Shown here in pieces: positions 1-7,015 of a DNA stretch of 22,810 nt; the stretch's first letter is position 1, and the number at the start of each line of letters is the position of its first letter. The position numbers and the translations under genes were made by a program. The stretch is taken from the NCBI GenBank assembly GCA_043810285.1, contig JBDROH010000008.1, forward strand, positions 1 through 22,810. The letters run 5' to 3'. Below the pieces are notes generated by a model, which was not told the DNA's origin, made no database searches, and saw nothing but the letters and a program-made list of their open reading frames with translations. This DNA is from JAGVXH01 sp043810285 (GTDB taxonomy: Archaea; Nanobdellota; Nanobdellia; Pacearchaeales; GW2011-AR1).

Positions 1-49
1 ACCCTGCCGACTTCACAATCCTATCAATCAACAACTCATAATTTTGCAT
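1..49 (-). CDS. Start of an unidentified protein (partial, runs off the left edge)
   Basis: An open frame begins at the ATG at 49 on the minus strand and is still open at base 1. It reads MQNYELLIDRIVKSAG. A GGAG Shine-Dalgarno-like sequence lies 9 bases before the ATG. A TATA-like box at 102-109 would start the mRNA near base 80, giving a leader of about 30 bases. Sixteen residues are too few to name a family. They resemble the opening helix of a helical DNA-binding or regulatory domain, but this is only an impression. Confidence 0.5.
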   Translation of the reverse strand, partial: MQNYELLIDRIVKSAG

Positions 50-101
50 AAACTGCTACTCCAAAAATTTTATCCGTCATAACCAAAAAAACTTCCACGA
101 C

Positions 102-109
102 TATTTAAG
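102..109 (-). promoter_or_regulatory. Probable TATA box of the leftmost partial gene
   Basis: The minus strand reads CTTAAATA here, 29 bases before an ATG at 80. That ATG opens a 14-codon frame (MTDKIFGVAVYAKL, then stop) which overlaps the start of the partial gene at 49. The spacing matches the other promoters in this window, so transcription probably begins near base 80. Whether the 14-codon frame is translated is unknown. Confidence 0.45.
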
Positions 110-141
110 TATTATTGGGATATAGTAAATAACATAAACAA

Positions 142-270
142 CTAACCCCCAAACCGCCCAATCATATTCCTAATCGCAAATCCTGCAGCAACAAGAATCG
201 CCAAGTAAAGAATCCACTTTATCACCTCATCCGAAACAATATGCCCTCGTTTACACCTTCCTAACTTCAT
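142..270 (-). CDS. 42-residue single-span membrane protein
   Basis: This small gene overlaps the last 20 bases of the pilin-like gene at 251-748 in another frame. The product has a basic N-terminus (MKLGRCKRGH), one hydrophobic span (about residues 19-36) and a short glycine/arginine tail. AGGGGAT, about 7 bases before the ATG, is a credible ribosome-binding site. The overlap, the binding site and the clean membrane span support a real gene that ends the polycistronic unit beginning near 2109. It could be an accessory subunit of the neighbouring pilin-like proteins. The function is unknown and no family was recognised. Confidence 0.6.
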   Translation of the reverse strand: MKLGRCKRGHIVSDEVIKWILYLAILVAAGFAIRNMIGRFGG

Positions 271-748
271 AAACTTCATCCCCTTTAGTTATTTCAATCT
301 TCTCTCCAACCCCTATTGCCCAACGACCATCCTTATCCACGGAAAGACCGACTGCAAAAACAGGGTACTCCAAATTATTACAATAACCACACTCGCTACC
401 ATCCTTCTCCCGAGAACACAAACAAAGATGATTCAGATTATCCCCCAGAGAATAAAACTTCAATTCATTCCCATAAGAAGACGAACTCCCAAAATAAACC
501 AAATAAAAATTTCTCTTCTCCTCTTTATCTTCCGGAGACCATATCGAAAAAGAACCGACCCCTCCAGAATCCGCAACCACTATCTGTTCCTTAAAACTAC
601 CAAAATAACTTTCAGCAGTCTCCTCCCCTTTATCAAAATTAGGTGATATCAAGTTATACAAAAGAACAGCTAATAGCAAAAACGCAGCTGCACCCAAAAT
701 AATCTCCAATATTTCCTTTGTAGTCAATTCTCCACGTTTGTTTAACAT
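251..748 (-). CDS. Pilin-like membrane-anchored surface protein, 165 aa
   Basis: The N-terminus (MLNKRGELTTKEILEIILG) has the layout of an archaeal class III signal sequence: a short basic leader ending in KRG, then a polar stretch and a hydrophobic helix (about residues 12-32). Such proteins are cut by a prepilin peptidase and assembled into, or primed for, type IV pilus-like structures. The remaining 130 residues look extracellular and hold four close cysteines (CLC and CGYC, about residues 107-122) that could form disulfides or bind metal. The start overlaps the end of the upstream gene by 7 bases, with GGAGG just ahead of the ATG, so translation is probably coupled. A minor pilin is my inference; a plain membrane-anchored surface protein is the alternative. 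Confidence 0.75.
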   Translation of the reverse strand: MLNKRGELTTKEILEIILGAAAFLLLAVLLYNLISPNFDKGEETAESYFGSFKEQIVVADSGGVGSFSIWSPEDKEEKRNFYLVYFGSSSSYGNELKFYSLGDNLNHLCLCSREKDGSECGYCNNLEYPVFAVGLSVDKDGRWAIGVGEKIEITKGDEVYEVRKV

Positions 749-1926
749 CGACCCTCCAAGAATTTTCTTATCTTATGAATACTAAAACTTTCTTCAAAAT
801 CCTCATCCGTTCCAAATAATCTAGGAGAACTCTTCACAAATTTCCATCCACTCCCTCTATTATCTTCAACCAATTTCAAATCCTCTCCCTTTAATCCATA
901 ACTCTCACTAGAAGTTTTCAAATAAAACACTCCCTCCCCATTAGAATCCCTAACTAAAGACAAATAATAAGGTTCGCCCTCAAAATCACCCGAAGACTCA
1001 GAAGGTAATAACTCTCTCAACTTTTCCAATTCCTCATCTAAACCTTTTTGCTTCTCTATTATTTTCTCCTTCTCCGAAGAGAACCAATCCTGAAAAAGTT
1101 TAAAATCCTCGACGTCATTTATCTGTCCAGAGTTTCCATTAAAAATATCTAAAGAATTATAAGAATTTTTTCCAGCCCTAATATCCTCAAAAGAAACGGA
1201 AGACTCATCATCCAGAAAATAACGTGATACAATTGTCGCACCAGAATTACCAACTCTGTAAAAAACATCTCCTCCTAAAATTCCCTTAGAACTCGAATAA
1301 ATTTTCTTCAAACCTTCAATATCCTCCCTCCATTCTTTCTCTTCCCATTTATTATTTTTCTCTTCAGACCAAACTCCATTTTCCCATTTAAAATACTTCT
1401 CGCCAAATCTTTGTTTCACCAAAACATAAATTGGAATAATCCTTGAACTCATAAAAGAACTATCTTCCAAATCCCCCGTATAAGTCTCATAATCCTCTTT
1501 CAAGATTTTATTCGCTTCCCTTTCTCTAATCACTAAAGAAAGATCATCAATAACATCAAAAATCATTTCCCATCGAGAACCTTTTTTAACAAACAAAGAA
1601 TTAGAAGTCCAGTTAAACTCACTTCCAAAAGAAAAACCTTCTTCAAATTTAATACTACAACTTCCCTTACAACGAGTAATCATTCCACTCCCAACCCCCT
1701 CAATCTCAGCAGAATAAGAATCTCCACAATCACCCTCGACATCACTATCTTCTCCGAACCCAAACAAAAGTTGAACACTATCAAACATCCCCCCAGCTTT
1801 TTCAATCAAAGGATTCAACCCTTTAGTCGAAACACCATACATCACCAACGCCAAAACAATCACCAATAAAACAATAGTCATAAGCTTCCCAATAGTCCAT
1901 TGAGTCGCACCAATCTTATTCAACAT
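742..1926 (-). CDS. Large pilin-like surface protein, about 394 aa
   Basis: I place the start at the ATG at 1926 rather than a TTG four codons upstream, because the ATG gives a normal N-terminus (MLNKIGATQWTIGKLMTI) like that of the neighbouring 165-aa protein. A basic leader ending KIG precedes one hydrophobic helix (about residues 15-33), as in archaeal prepilins. The rest is a large probably extracellular region rich in Glu, Ser and Trp, with a cysteine cluster at about residues 66-92 and a charged helical stretch near residues 285-315. A GGAAG sequence precedes the ATG, and only one base separates it from the stop of the 46-residue gene. No enzymatic motif was recognised. A large minor pilin or tip protein is possible; this is inference from context and topology. 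Confidence 0.75.
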   Translation of the reverse strand: MLNKIGATQWTIGKLMTIVLLVIVLALVMYGVSTKGLNPLIEKAGGMFDSVQLLFGFGEDSDVEGDCGDSYSAEIEGVGSGMITRCKGSCSIKFEEGFSFGSEFNWTSNSLFVKKGSRWEMIFDVIDDLSLVIREREANKILKEDYETYTGDLEDSSFMSSRIIPIYVLVKQRFGEKYFKWENGVWSEEKNNKWEEKEWREDIEGLKKIYSSSKGILGGDVFYRVGNSGATIVSRYFLDDESSVSFEDIRAGKNSYNSLDIFNGNSGQINDVEDFKLFQDWFSSEKEKIIEKQKGLDEELEKLRELLPSESSGDFEGEPYYLSLVRDSNGEGVFYLKTSSESYGLKGEDLKLVEDNRGSGWKFVKSSPRLFGTDEDFEESFSIHKIRKFLEGRC

Positions 1927-1927
1927 C

Positions 1928-2068
1928 TTATCTTCCAAACCTCAAAACATTTCTTATAGAATTCAAAAGTTCTCCACCTTTCCCCTTGAACAAAAAGATT
2001 ATCGCACCAACCATAATCACCAAAACGACAACTGCAATAAGAATCTTAACTATTTCTTCCATCTCCAT
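1928..2068 (-). CDS. 46-residue single-span membrane protein
   Basis: The product starts MEMEEIVKILIAVVV, has one strong hydrophobic span (about residues 6-28) and ends in a basic segment (FKGKGG ... IRNVLRFGR). It leads the run of overlapping small and pilin-like genes down to 142 and stops one base before the next start. No strong SD sequence precedes it. Instead it lies directly behind the duplicated leader element at 2066-2118, whose tiny ORF stops two bases before this ATG, which suggests translational coupling. A small subunit or chaperone of the pilin-like proteins is plausible. The family is unknown. Confidence 0.65.
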   Translation of the reverse strand: MEMEEIVKILIAVVVLVIMVGAIIFLFKGKGGELLNSIRNVLRFGR

Positions 2069-2118
2069 TTTTATTTTTCCCCATAAAATGGAGCATGATA
2101 GTTAGACATAACTTTCTT
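2066..2118 (-). promoter_or_regulatory. Duplicated 5' leader element, copy A
   Basis: On the minus strand this reads AAGAAAGTT, ATG, then TCTAACTATC, a less conserved stretch, then CATTTT, ATGGGGAAAA and TAAAAATG, the last ATG being the start of the 46-residue gene. Copy B at 21,237-21,291 matches at about 44 of 53 aligned positions with one 2-base gap. In both copies the first ATG lies where a leaderless transcript should begin and the last ATG is the main gene start. It may be a translational or transcriptional control element; its function is unknown. Confidence 0.55.
2071..2109 (-). CDS. Possible 12-residue leader peptide
   Basis: A 13-codon frame (MSNYHAPFYGEK, then stop) opens at the predicted transcription start and ends two bases before the ATG of the 46-residue gene. 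The second copy of the leader element encodes a peptide with a similar beginning (MANYPKSF...). Conservation could reflect the peptide, the nucleotide sequence around the start site, or both. Translation is unproven. Confidence 0.35.
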   Translation of the reverse strand: MSNYHAPFYGEK

Positions 2119-2130
2119 CTCCATAACACT

Positions 2131-2138
2131 ACCATAAA
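2131..2138 (-). promoter_or_regulatory. Weak TATA-like box for the small pilin-like operon
   Basis: The minus strand reads TTTATGGT, a poor but acceptable TATA box, starting 29 bases before the ATG at 2109. It would drive the unit from the leader peptide through the gene at 142-270. The 84 bases between this unit and the pilin gene hold nothing else recognisable apart from a short T-run after the pilin stop, which may act as a terminator. Confidence 0.4.
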
Positions 2139-2193
2139 AAACTAATTAATAAAGATTGCCATAACAATAACATGCCAAATGGGCGCCTAAAAA

Positions 2194-2517
2194 TTATTTA
2201 CAAAGAGTCCCACAATTAGCAACTCCATATGAAGTTAAATCTTTACAAGCATTATCACTAATGGTGGCAGTTCCAGTTTTCAAAGTTCTAATCTCAGTGC
2301 AAAACCCATACTTATCTCCAACAGAACATTTCAACGCACAAGCCTGAACAACTGTATCAACATTAGAACCTCCACCAAACTGAGTAATTCTATCCCAGAG
2401 ATTATTCCATCCACTAGAAAACCCAAAAATCAAAAACACAAGCACCGCAATACCAAGAACAATCGCAATAATCGTCCCAAGTGTCATCTGCTGCCCTTTT
2501 TTATTAATCACTCCCAT
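2194..2517 (-). CDS. Cysteine-rich type IV pilin-like protein, 107 aa
   Basis: This is the clearest prepilin in the window. A basic leader ending KKG is followed by QQMTLGTIIAIVLGI and a hydrophobic helix (about residues 9-33), the pattern cut by archaeal prepilin peptidases (PibD/FlaK/EppA type). The mature protein would be only about 99 residues: the assembly helix and a small globular part with six cysteines (residues about 59-106, including CALKC and CGTLC), enough for three disulfides. It lies directly downstream of the FlaJ/TadC gene and has its own strong promoter, as expected for an abundant fibre subunit. Major pilin is my inference. The closeness of the TATA box to the ATG indicates a leaderless transcript. 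Confidence 0.85.
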   Translation of the reverse strand: MGVINKKGQQMTLGTIIAIVLGIAVLVFLIFGFSSGWNNLWDRITQFGGGSNVDTVVQACALKCSVGDKYGFCTEIRTLKTGTATISDNACKDLTSYGVANCGTLCK

Positions 2518-2538
2518 ATTATATCCACACTCTTTTTA

Positions 2539-2546
2539 TTTATAAA
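2539..2546 (-). promoter_or_regulatory. TATA box of the pilin gene
   Basis: A perfect TTTATAAA starts 29 bases before the ATG at 2517, so the mRNA should begin at or next to the start codon. The strong box fits a highly expressed structural subunit. Confidence 0.7.
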
Positions 2547-2554
2547 TGTTTCAG

Positions 2555-4714
2555 TTAAGTCAGACCAGCCAAAGCAACAGCCCCAACCAAAGTCAATCCA
2601 ATAATCGCACCTAACGCAACAACAAAATAAAGTATCATGGCCCCCTTCAAATTTTTCCCAGTCTCAGCCGTCGTCTGTAAAACATCTCGACCTGATTTAA
2701 TTATAACTAACGTCGACGTTAAAATAAAAACAATCTCAATGATATAAAAACCAATAACTATCTGTAACCAATAAGTTGGAATCATCAAAGTCACGTCGAA
2801 CATCCCCAACATTCCTCCAATATTCTCCCCACCAATAACATCTCCTGCTGCACCAGACTCAAACATTTGAGAAAGTCCGCCAAGAATCGTCGTGATCATC
2901 CCTGCCAACCCAACAATAATCCCTGACAGCAACGGCGCCAAAAAAGTCATATTCGACTTCATATCTGAAACAATATCTGCAAGCAAATCGTTCAACCTCA
3001 TATCAATCTTCTTAATATTCTTAACATACTCACTAATCGACATCAAACTCCTAGCCGCAACCTTCAATCCCTTCTTAACAGACTCTACCAAAATTCTCAT
3101 AGAAGTAGCAACCAACTGCGAAGGATAAAAAATAACCGCACCACGTCGAACATCAAACAATGCCCTCTCCAAACTCATTCCCAACTGCTGAATATTCTCA
3201 TTAACAATTCTAAAAAATCCTTCCGTCGCTGTTCCCTTCGTCGACTCTGCCGTCCTAGCAAACGCAATCTCTGCCGGCAACCCATCACCAATCCGATTAC
3301 CCAACTGAAACAGCGACGACGTAAACTCTTTCTCAACTTCCTTATAATTATTCCTCGCAACAAGAAGCTCTTCCGTCTTCATCTTAAACGCAACAACAAA
3401 CATAATAGTAACGCCTAATGGAATAAACAAACTCAGAATCAATGAAAGAGAACCTGAAGGCCCATACAAAACTCCTGTAGAACTAACAATCCCAAAAATC
3501 GACGACGAACCCATAAAACTTAATCCTATCTCGCTCCAACTATAATCTCGAGCCATCCCTAACCAAATAGGCACCAGAGTATATCTCCAAAGAAAAGGAA
3601 TCAGCCCAACAAGAATAAAAGGCAACCCTATAAAAAATCCTTTCACGTAAGAACCATTATCTTTATACTTCTCATAAAGAGGATTCTTTTCTAGCAAACT
3701 AGTCTCTCCATAACCTCCAGGCCTTTCCATCATAATCTTCTCAGTCATATAAAGAACCAAAAAAGGAATAAGCACATTGAAAACCAAAAGCACATGATAC
3801 CATTTAATAGCCCCTCCAACCATGGTAGACGCCAAAGGTAAAATCGCAATAGCCAGCGTCGGCAAAACAATCCCAAGCATATAAATATTTGTCAAAGGTG
3901 CCTTAACCTCATGAGTATATTTCAACATCTTATCATAAACCCCATCGAGAATAACTTGCAATGACTTTTCCAAAACCGCAACTCTTCGAGTCTCATCCGA
4001 CTCATACAAACTTGACTCAATCAAATGAAACGCCTCAATAAACTCTAGACTATAATCTTTCCAACCAGTTAGATAATTATCGACGCTATCTTTTATTGTG
4101 GAAAACCTTCCAACTTCGACATCCCAAAAAATCTTCCTAAAATCATCAGCTAATGGGGCTTGTAAATGCTCCGCGGCAAAAGCCATCGCCTTTTCAAAAT
4201 TAGAGGTATGTTTCATATAAATAACAATATACAAAATTGCAGGAACCATCTGCGACGACGCTTTCAACCGCCACATCATTGCCAAACGCTCTGGAGTCTT
4301 CGACGAATAAAGAAATAGAAAAATCCCTAACAAGAAAACCAAAAACAAGAACATCAAAGAAAACGCGCCACTAATTAACCAAATCCCTGTAAACAATAAC
4401 ATCCCTCCAAAAATTGTCAAGAATAAAAGCACCGTCGAGAAAACAACAACCTCTGAAGGCGTGACATTCAAATGAGCAATCTCAATCGCCCGTGAAATCC
4501 GCGCATTATCTTTCTCTCCAACTTTCAAAGTAAAAAAATTTCCAAGACTCTTGCACCACCGTTCATAATCTGAAAACTCGGGCATCATCTCTGCCTGAAA
4601 TTTCTTATAACTCTTACTAAATTTCTTCGTCTGCCCACTACCCTCATCATAACCCTTCATCTGCCTCTCAATTTTCGAGCCATACTTTTTCAAAATATCG
4701 TCGGTACTTGTCAT
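2555..4714 (-). CDS. FlaJ/TadC-type membrane core of a type IV pilus/secretion system
   Basis: This 719-residue integral membrane protein has two copies of the T2SS-F-like domain. The first covers about residues 155-300 after two membrane helices (about 88-137); the second covers about residues 465-615. Further helices lie between the domains and at the C-terminus. The duplicated layout is typical of archaeal FlaJ/TadC-family proteins, which form the platform on which the secretion ATPase works to assemble filaments. At 719 residues it is longer than a usual archaellum FlaJ (about 550), mainly through a charged N-terminal region. Its start overlaps the RHH gene stop (TAATG), with AGGAGG 8 bases ahead. 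The pilin is just downstream and the ATPase lies one gene upstream beyond the RHH gene. Family assignment is firm; pilus rather than archaellum is inferred from the pilins and the absence of other fla genes. Confidence 0.85.
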   Translation of the reverse strand: MTSTDDILKKYGSKIERQMKGYDEGSGQTKKFSKSYKKFQAEMMPEFSDYERWCKSLGNFFTLKVGEKDNARISRAIEIAHLNVTPSEVVVFSTVLLFLTIFGGMLLFTGIWLISGAFSLMFLFLVFLLGIFLFLYSSKTPERLAMMWRLKASSQMVPAILYIVIYMKHTSNFEKAMAFAAEHLQAPLADDFRKIFWDVEVGRFSTIKDSVDNYLTGWKDYSLEFIEAFHLIESSLYESDETRRVAVLEKSLQVILDGVYDKMLKYTHEVKAPLTNIYMLGIVLPTLAIAILPLASTMVGGAIKWYHVLLVFNVLIPFLVLYMTEKIMMERPGGYGETSLLEKNPLYEKYKDNGSYVKGFFIGLPFILVGLIPFLWRYTLVPIWLGMARDYSWSEIGLSFMGSSSIFGIVSSTGVLYGPSGSLSLILSLFIPLGVTIMFVVAFKMKTEELLVARNNYKEVEKEFTSSLFQLGNRIGDGLPAEIAFARTAESTKGTATEGFFRIVNENIQQLGMSLERALFDVRRGAVIFYPSQLVATSMRILVESVKKGLKVAARSLMSISEYVKNIKKIDMRLNDLLADIVSDMKSNMTFLAPLLSGIIVGLAGMITTILGGLSQMFESGAAGDVIGGENIGGMLGMFDVTLMIPTYWLQIVIGFYIIEIVFILTSTLVIIKSGRDVLQTTAETGKNLKGAMILYFVVALGAIIGLTLVGAVALAGLT

Positions 4715-4872
4715 TATTTCATCCTCCTTAAATAATCAGCCACAGCAATATCAATAAACTGTTTTCGATTAACATACTTAAATTTATTCTCATCTGAACT
4801 AATAAACTCTTCGACATCTACCAATAAACTAGAATCTATTCTAACTACTGAATCACCTACCTTTTTCCCCAT
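4714..4872 (-). CDS. Ribbon-helix-helix transcription regulator, 52 aa
   Basis: The product reads MGKKVGDSVVRIDSSLLVDV followed by two predicted helices and ends in YLRRMK. A short strand (SVVRIDSSLL) followed by helix-turn-helix-sized helices (about residues 18-28 and 36-50) is the pattern of the MetJ/Arc/CopG (RHH) superfamily, which binds DNA as dimers with the strand in the major groove. The last codons (CTT-free AGGAGGATGAAATAA) contain the ribosome-binding site of the FlaJ/TadC gene and the stop overlaps that start, so the two are co-translated. Its promoter carries a repeat structure suited to autoregulation. It probably controls expression of the secretion core. Confidence 0.75.
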   Translation of the reverse strand: MGKKVGDSVVRIDSSLLVDVEEFISSDENKFKYVNRKQFIDIAVADYLRRMK

Positions 4873-4875
4873 AAG

Positions 4876-4909
4876 AGTTACTAAATGTAACTAAATGTAA
4901 CTATATAAA
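4876..4909 (-). promoter_or_regulatory. Promoter and probable RHH operator
   Basis: A TTTATATA box (4902-4909, minus strand) is followed by two exact tandem copies of a 10-bp unit (plus strand CTAAATGTAA at 4881-4890 and 4891-4900). The same stretch contains the perfect inverted repeat AGTTAC-5-GTAACT (4876-4892). The repeat period is one helical turn and the array fills the space between the TATA box and the expected start site, where a bound repressor would block polymerase. The predicted 5' leader of the RHH gene is about 8 bases. Confidence 0.6.
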
Positions 4910-4955
4910 ACTTATTATCTATTTCCAACAAAATACTTCCTACAGAATACACTCA

Positions 4956-6968
4956 TTACTTTTTAGATTTATTAGGCTTCTTAGATTTTTTAATAAATAT
5001 AATCCCTACGACAATTAAAATGATTACCAGAATAATTCCTCCAAGGATATAATAATTATTCCCTACATCCCTCTCAACACCGCCCTCGACATCACCAGTA
5101 ACCTCTTCCGAAGTTATTTCTCCTTCTTGCAATTCCTCCTCTTCCAAGATATCAGAAACATCCTCAATCTTTTCATTAATAGAAGTTAAAACAAAATTAG
5201 CCTTTCCCAAACTAATCCCTTTCAAATAAACTGAAATATCATAATACCCATTACCATCTAAATCTACTTTCTTAGTTTCTCCCATATTAACTTCCAACGT
5301 AACAGGTTCGCTCGATATAGTAATCTTCGCACTTGAAGCAGAGACACTATCAACTCTTAAAACATGATTTGTCTCAGAAATTTGAAAATTAACTCCATAA
5401 TTAAGACCTAAGGAAATATCATACCCCCCTGAAAGCTGGATACTTGAGGGACTATAAACTGGAGAAGGACTACTGCTACTTCCCCCACTACTAGAACTTC
5501 CACCTGCACTCACAGTATATGTAGCCGTGCTAGACGCTGAATGTCCTGCATAATCTGTAACCGAACAAGTATATGTCTGGACTCCAGATAACGCTGAAGT
5601 ATCTGGCGTCGAAGATGCCGTAGAAGTGCTTACTCCAGATGTTGCATCTGACCCTGAACAAGAACAAGTAATTATATCTCCTGCATGAATATCCGTCGCT
5701 GTACACGAAGCACTCGCAGTTGGATTTGTTGTATCAATAATTAATGTCCTATTAGTATCTGTCCAATCGCTATTACCCTCACTGTCATTACAATAAACCC
5801 CCCATAAATATGTTCCATCTGATAGAATTACACTGATATTTGAAAAAGTATTATTTAAGACTGAGGCATTCGTATTATTAGCTACCCAAGTTCCACTCCA
5901 ATTACCCCATAATTGCATCGTGCTTATATCATAACCATCCGAACATTTTAAATCAAAAACAACCGTAGCACTTGAAGCATTCTTAATATTAATAGGATTT
6001 GTCCCAAAAGATGCTGTTGGAACACTATTATCAACAGTTACTGTAATATATTCAGAACTGTTAAGATTTCCTAAAGTATCATTTGCATAAACTGTAATAT
6101 TATAATCTCCATCAATTAATGCGGAAGTGTTTAAGGTAGCATTCCAATAATCTCCACTTGATAAAGTAGCTTCTGACCATACCTGTTGCGTACCATTAGA
6201 AACATTGAAGAAAACGGTAGCAACTGTCAAGGTCGTATCATTAACTGTAACATTTATCACTTGTGTCGAGGACAAATTAGCATTATTAGCCGGAGTATTA
6301 AACGCCACTACATTTGGATTAGCAGTATCATAGGTAAATGTAACCGAACTCAAATTTTCATTTCCCGCAGAATCATTAGCGTAAACTGTCCAAGTATTTG
6401 AACCCTGTGTTTCAGGAGTTAATCCAGTTACATTTGCAGTACAAGAATGTGTTACATTAACAGAACTATTAGTAGAATACCAACAAATAGAAAGATTACT
6501 ATCATCCATCGCTGAAAAATTTAACTGGCTAAGAGAACTATAATTTATAGCAGTAGGATATATTAGACTAACTGCCGGGTTCGTTCTATCCACATTCAAT
6601 GTAAAATTATCAGCAGTTACGCTTGTGCCATTAGTACAAGTAACTGACCAATTATAAGAACCTTCACTAATAGTATCATTAGCATAAAGAGTTGTATCTG
6701 TATCATTAACCGTCGTAGCATTTAATCCAAAACCAACACCCCCAATAAATAATTCACAGGATGCATCTGTTGCATTTTCACCAGTATAATTAAAAATAAA
6801 AGCGATAGTATCATTGGTTTCATTCGTCCATGAATTATTCGCGGGAGATACAAGAGTTACCGTGCTTACCGTCGCTGCTAAAACAAAAATAGAAACAAGC
6901 ACCAGAACAACTCCAAAAACCAAACTGATAAACTTCCATTTATCCACCACATTCACACCCTTTTTCAT
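4956..6968 (-). CDS. Ig-like repeat surface protein with C-terminal membrane anchor
   Basis: This 670-residue protein has an N-terminal signal or anchor helix (about residues 12-32) followed by about five Ig-like beta-sandwich repeats of roughly 85-95 residues. Their starts share the pattern V-x-L-x-x-P-x-N-N, and their ends share G-x-Y-x-W-x-V-x-x-N-D (for example SLIYPTAINYSS and GDYNITVYANDTLGN). Asn-X-Ser/Thr sequons are very frequent, suggesting N-glycosylation. A Ser/Gly linker (about residues 490-515) leads to a further beta domain, an acidic stretch, one membrane helix (about 632-655) and a lysine-rich tail. The protein is thus tethered with its repeats outside the cell, probably an adhesin or envelope component handled by the adjacent secretion genes. 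Base composition differs from the neighbours: the strong C-over-G excess on the plus strand is absent here. Confidence 0.8.
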   Translation of the reverse strand: MKKGVNVVDKWKFISLVFGVVLVLVSIFVLAATVSTVTLVSPANNSWTNETNDTIAFIFNYTGENATDASCELFIGGVGFGLNATTVNDTDTTLYANDTISEGSYNWSVTCTNGTSVTADNFTLNVDRTNPAVSLIYPTAINYSSLSQLNFSAMDDSNLSICWYSTNSSVNVTHSCTANVTGLTPETQGSNTWTVYANDSAGNENLSSVTFTYDTANPNVVAFNTPANNANLSSTQVINVTVNDTTLTVATVFFNVSNGTQQVWSEATLSSGDYWNATLNTSALIDGDYNITVYANDTLGNLNSSEYITVTVDNSVPTASFGTNPINIKNASSATVVFDLKCSDGYDISTMQLWGNWSGTWVANNTNASVLNNTFSNISVILSDGTYLWGVYCNDSEGNSDWTDTNRTLIIDTTNPTASASCTATDIHAGDIITCSCSGSDATSGVSTSTASSTPDTSALSGVQTYTCSVTDYAGHSASSTATYTVSAGGSSSSGGSSSSPSPVYSPSSIQLSGGYDISLGLNYGVNFQISETNHVLRVDSVSASSAKITISSEPVTLEVNMGETKKVDLDGNGYYDISVYLKGISLGKANFVLTSINEKIEDVSDILEEEELQEGEITSEEVTGDVEGGVERDVGNNYYILGGIILVIILIVVGIIFIKKSKKPNKSKK

Positions 6969-6989
6969 TTTCTACCAAAAGCAAGAGAG

Positions 6990-6997
6990 TTTATAAA
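6990..6997 (-). promoter_or_regulatory. TATA box of the Ig-repeat surface protein
   Basis: A perfect TTTATAAA starts 29 bases before the ATG at 6968, indicating a leaderless mRNA and confirming that ATG over the later GTG and ATG codons. A T-rich tract following the ATPase stop at 7016 lies just upstream and could terminate that transcript. Confidence 0.7.
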
Positions 6998-7015
6998 TCT
7001 TTTTTTTAATAAAAA

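Noticed and set aside
2160..2193. GGCGCC and nearby bases considered as a hairpin terminator of the pilin gene
   Set aside because: The possible stem is only about 3 bp around a short loop. A T-run next to the stop codon is a better but still weak candidate.
4881..4900. The tandem 10-bp repeat as a minisatellite or CRISPR fragment
   Set aside because: Only two units with no spacers. Its place between TATA box and start site fits an operator better.
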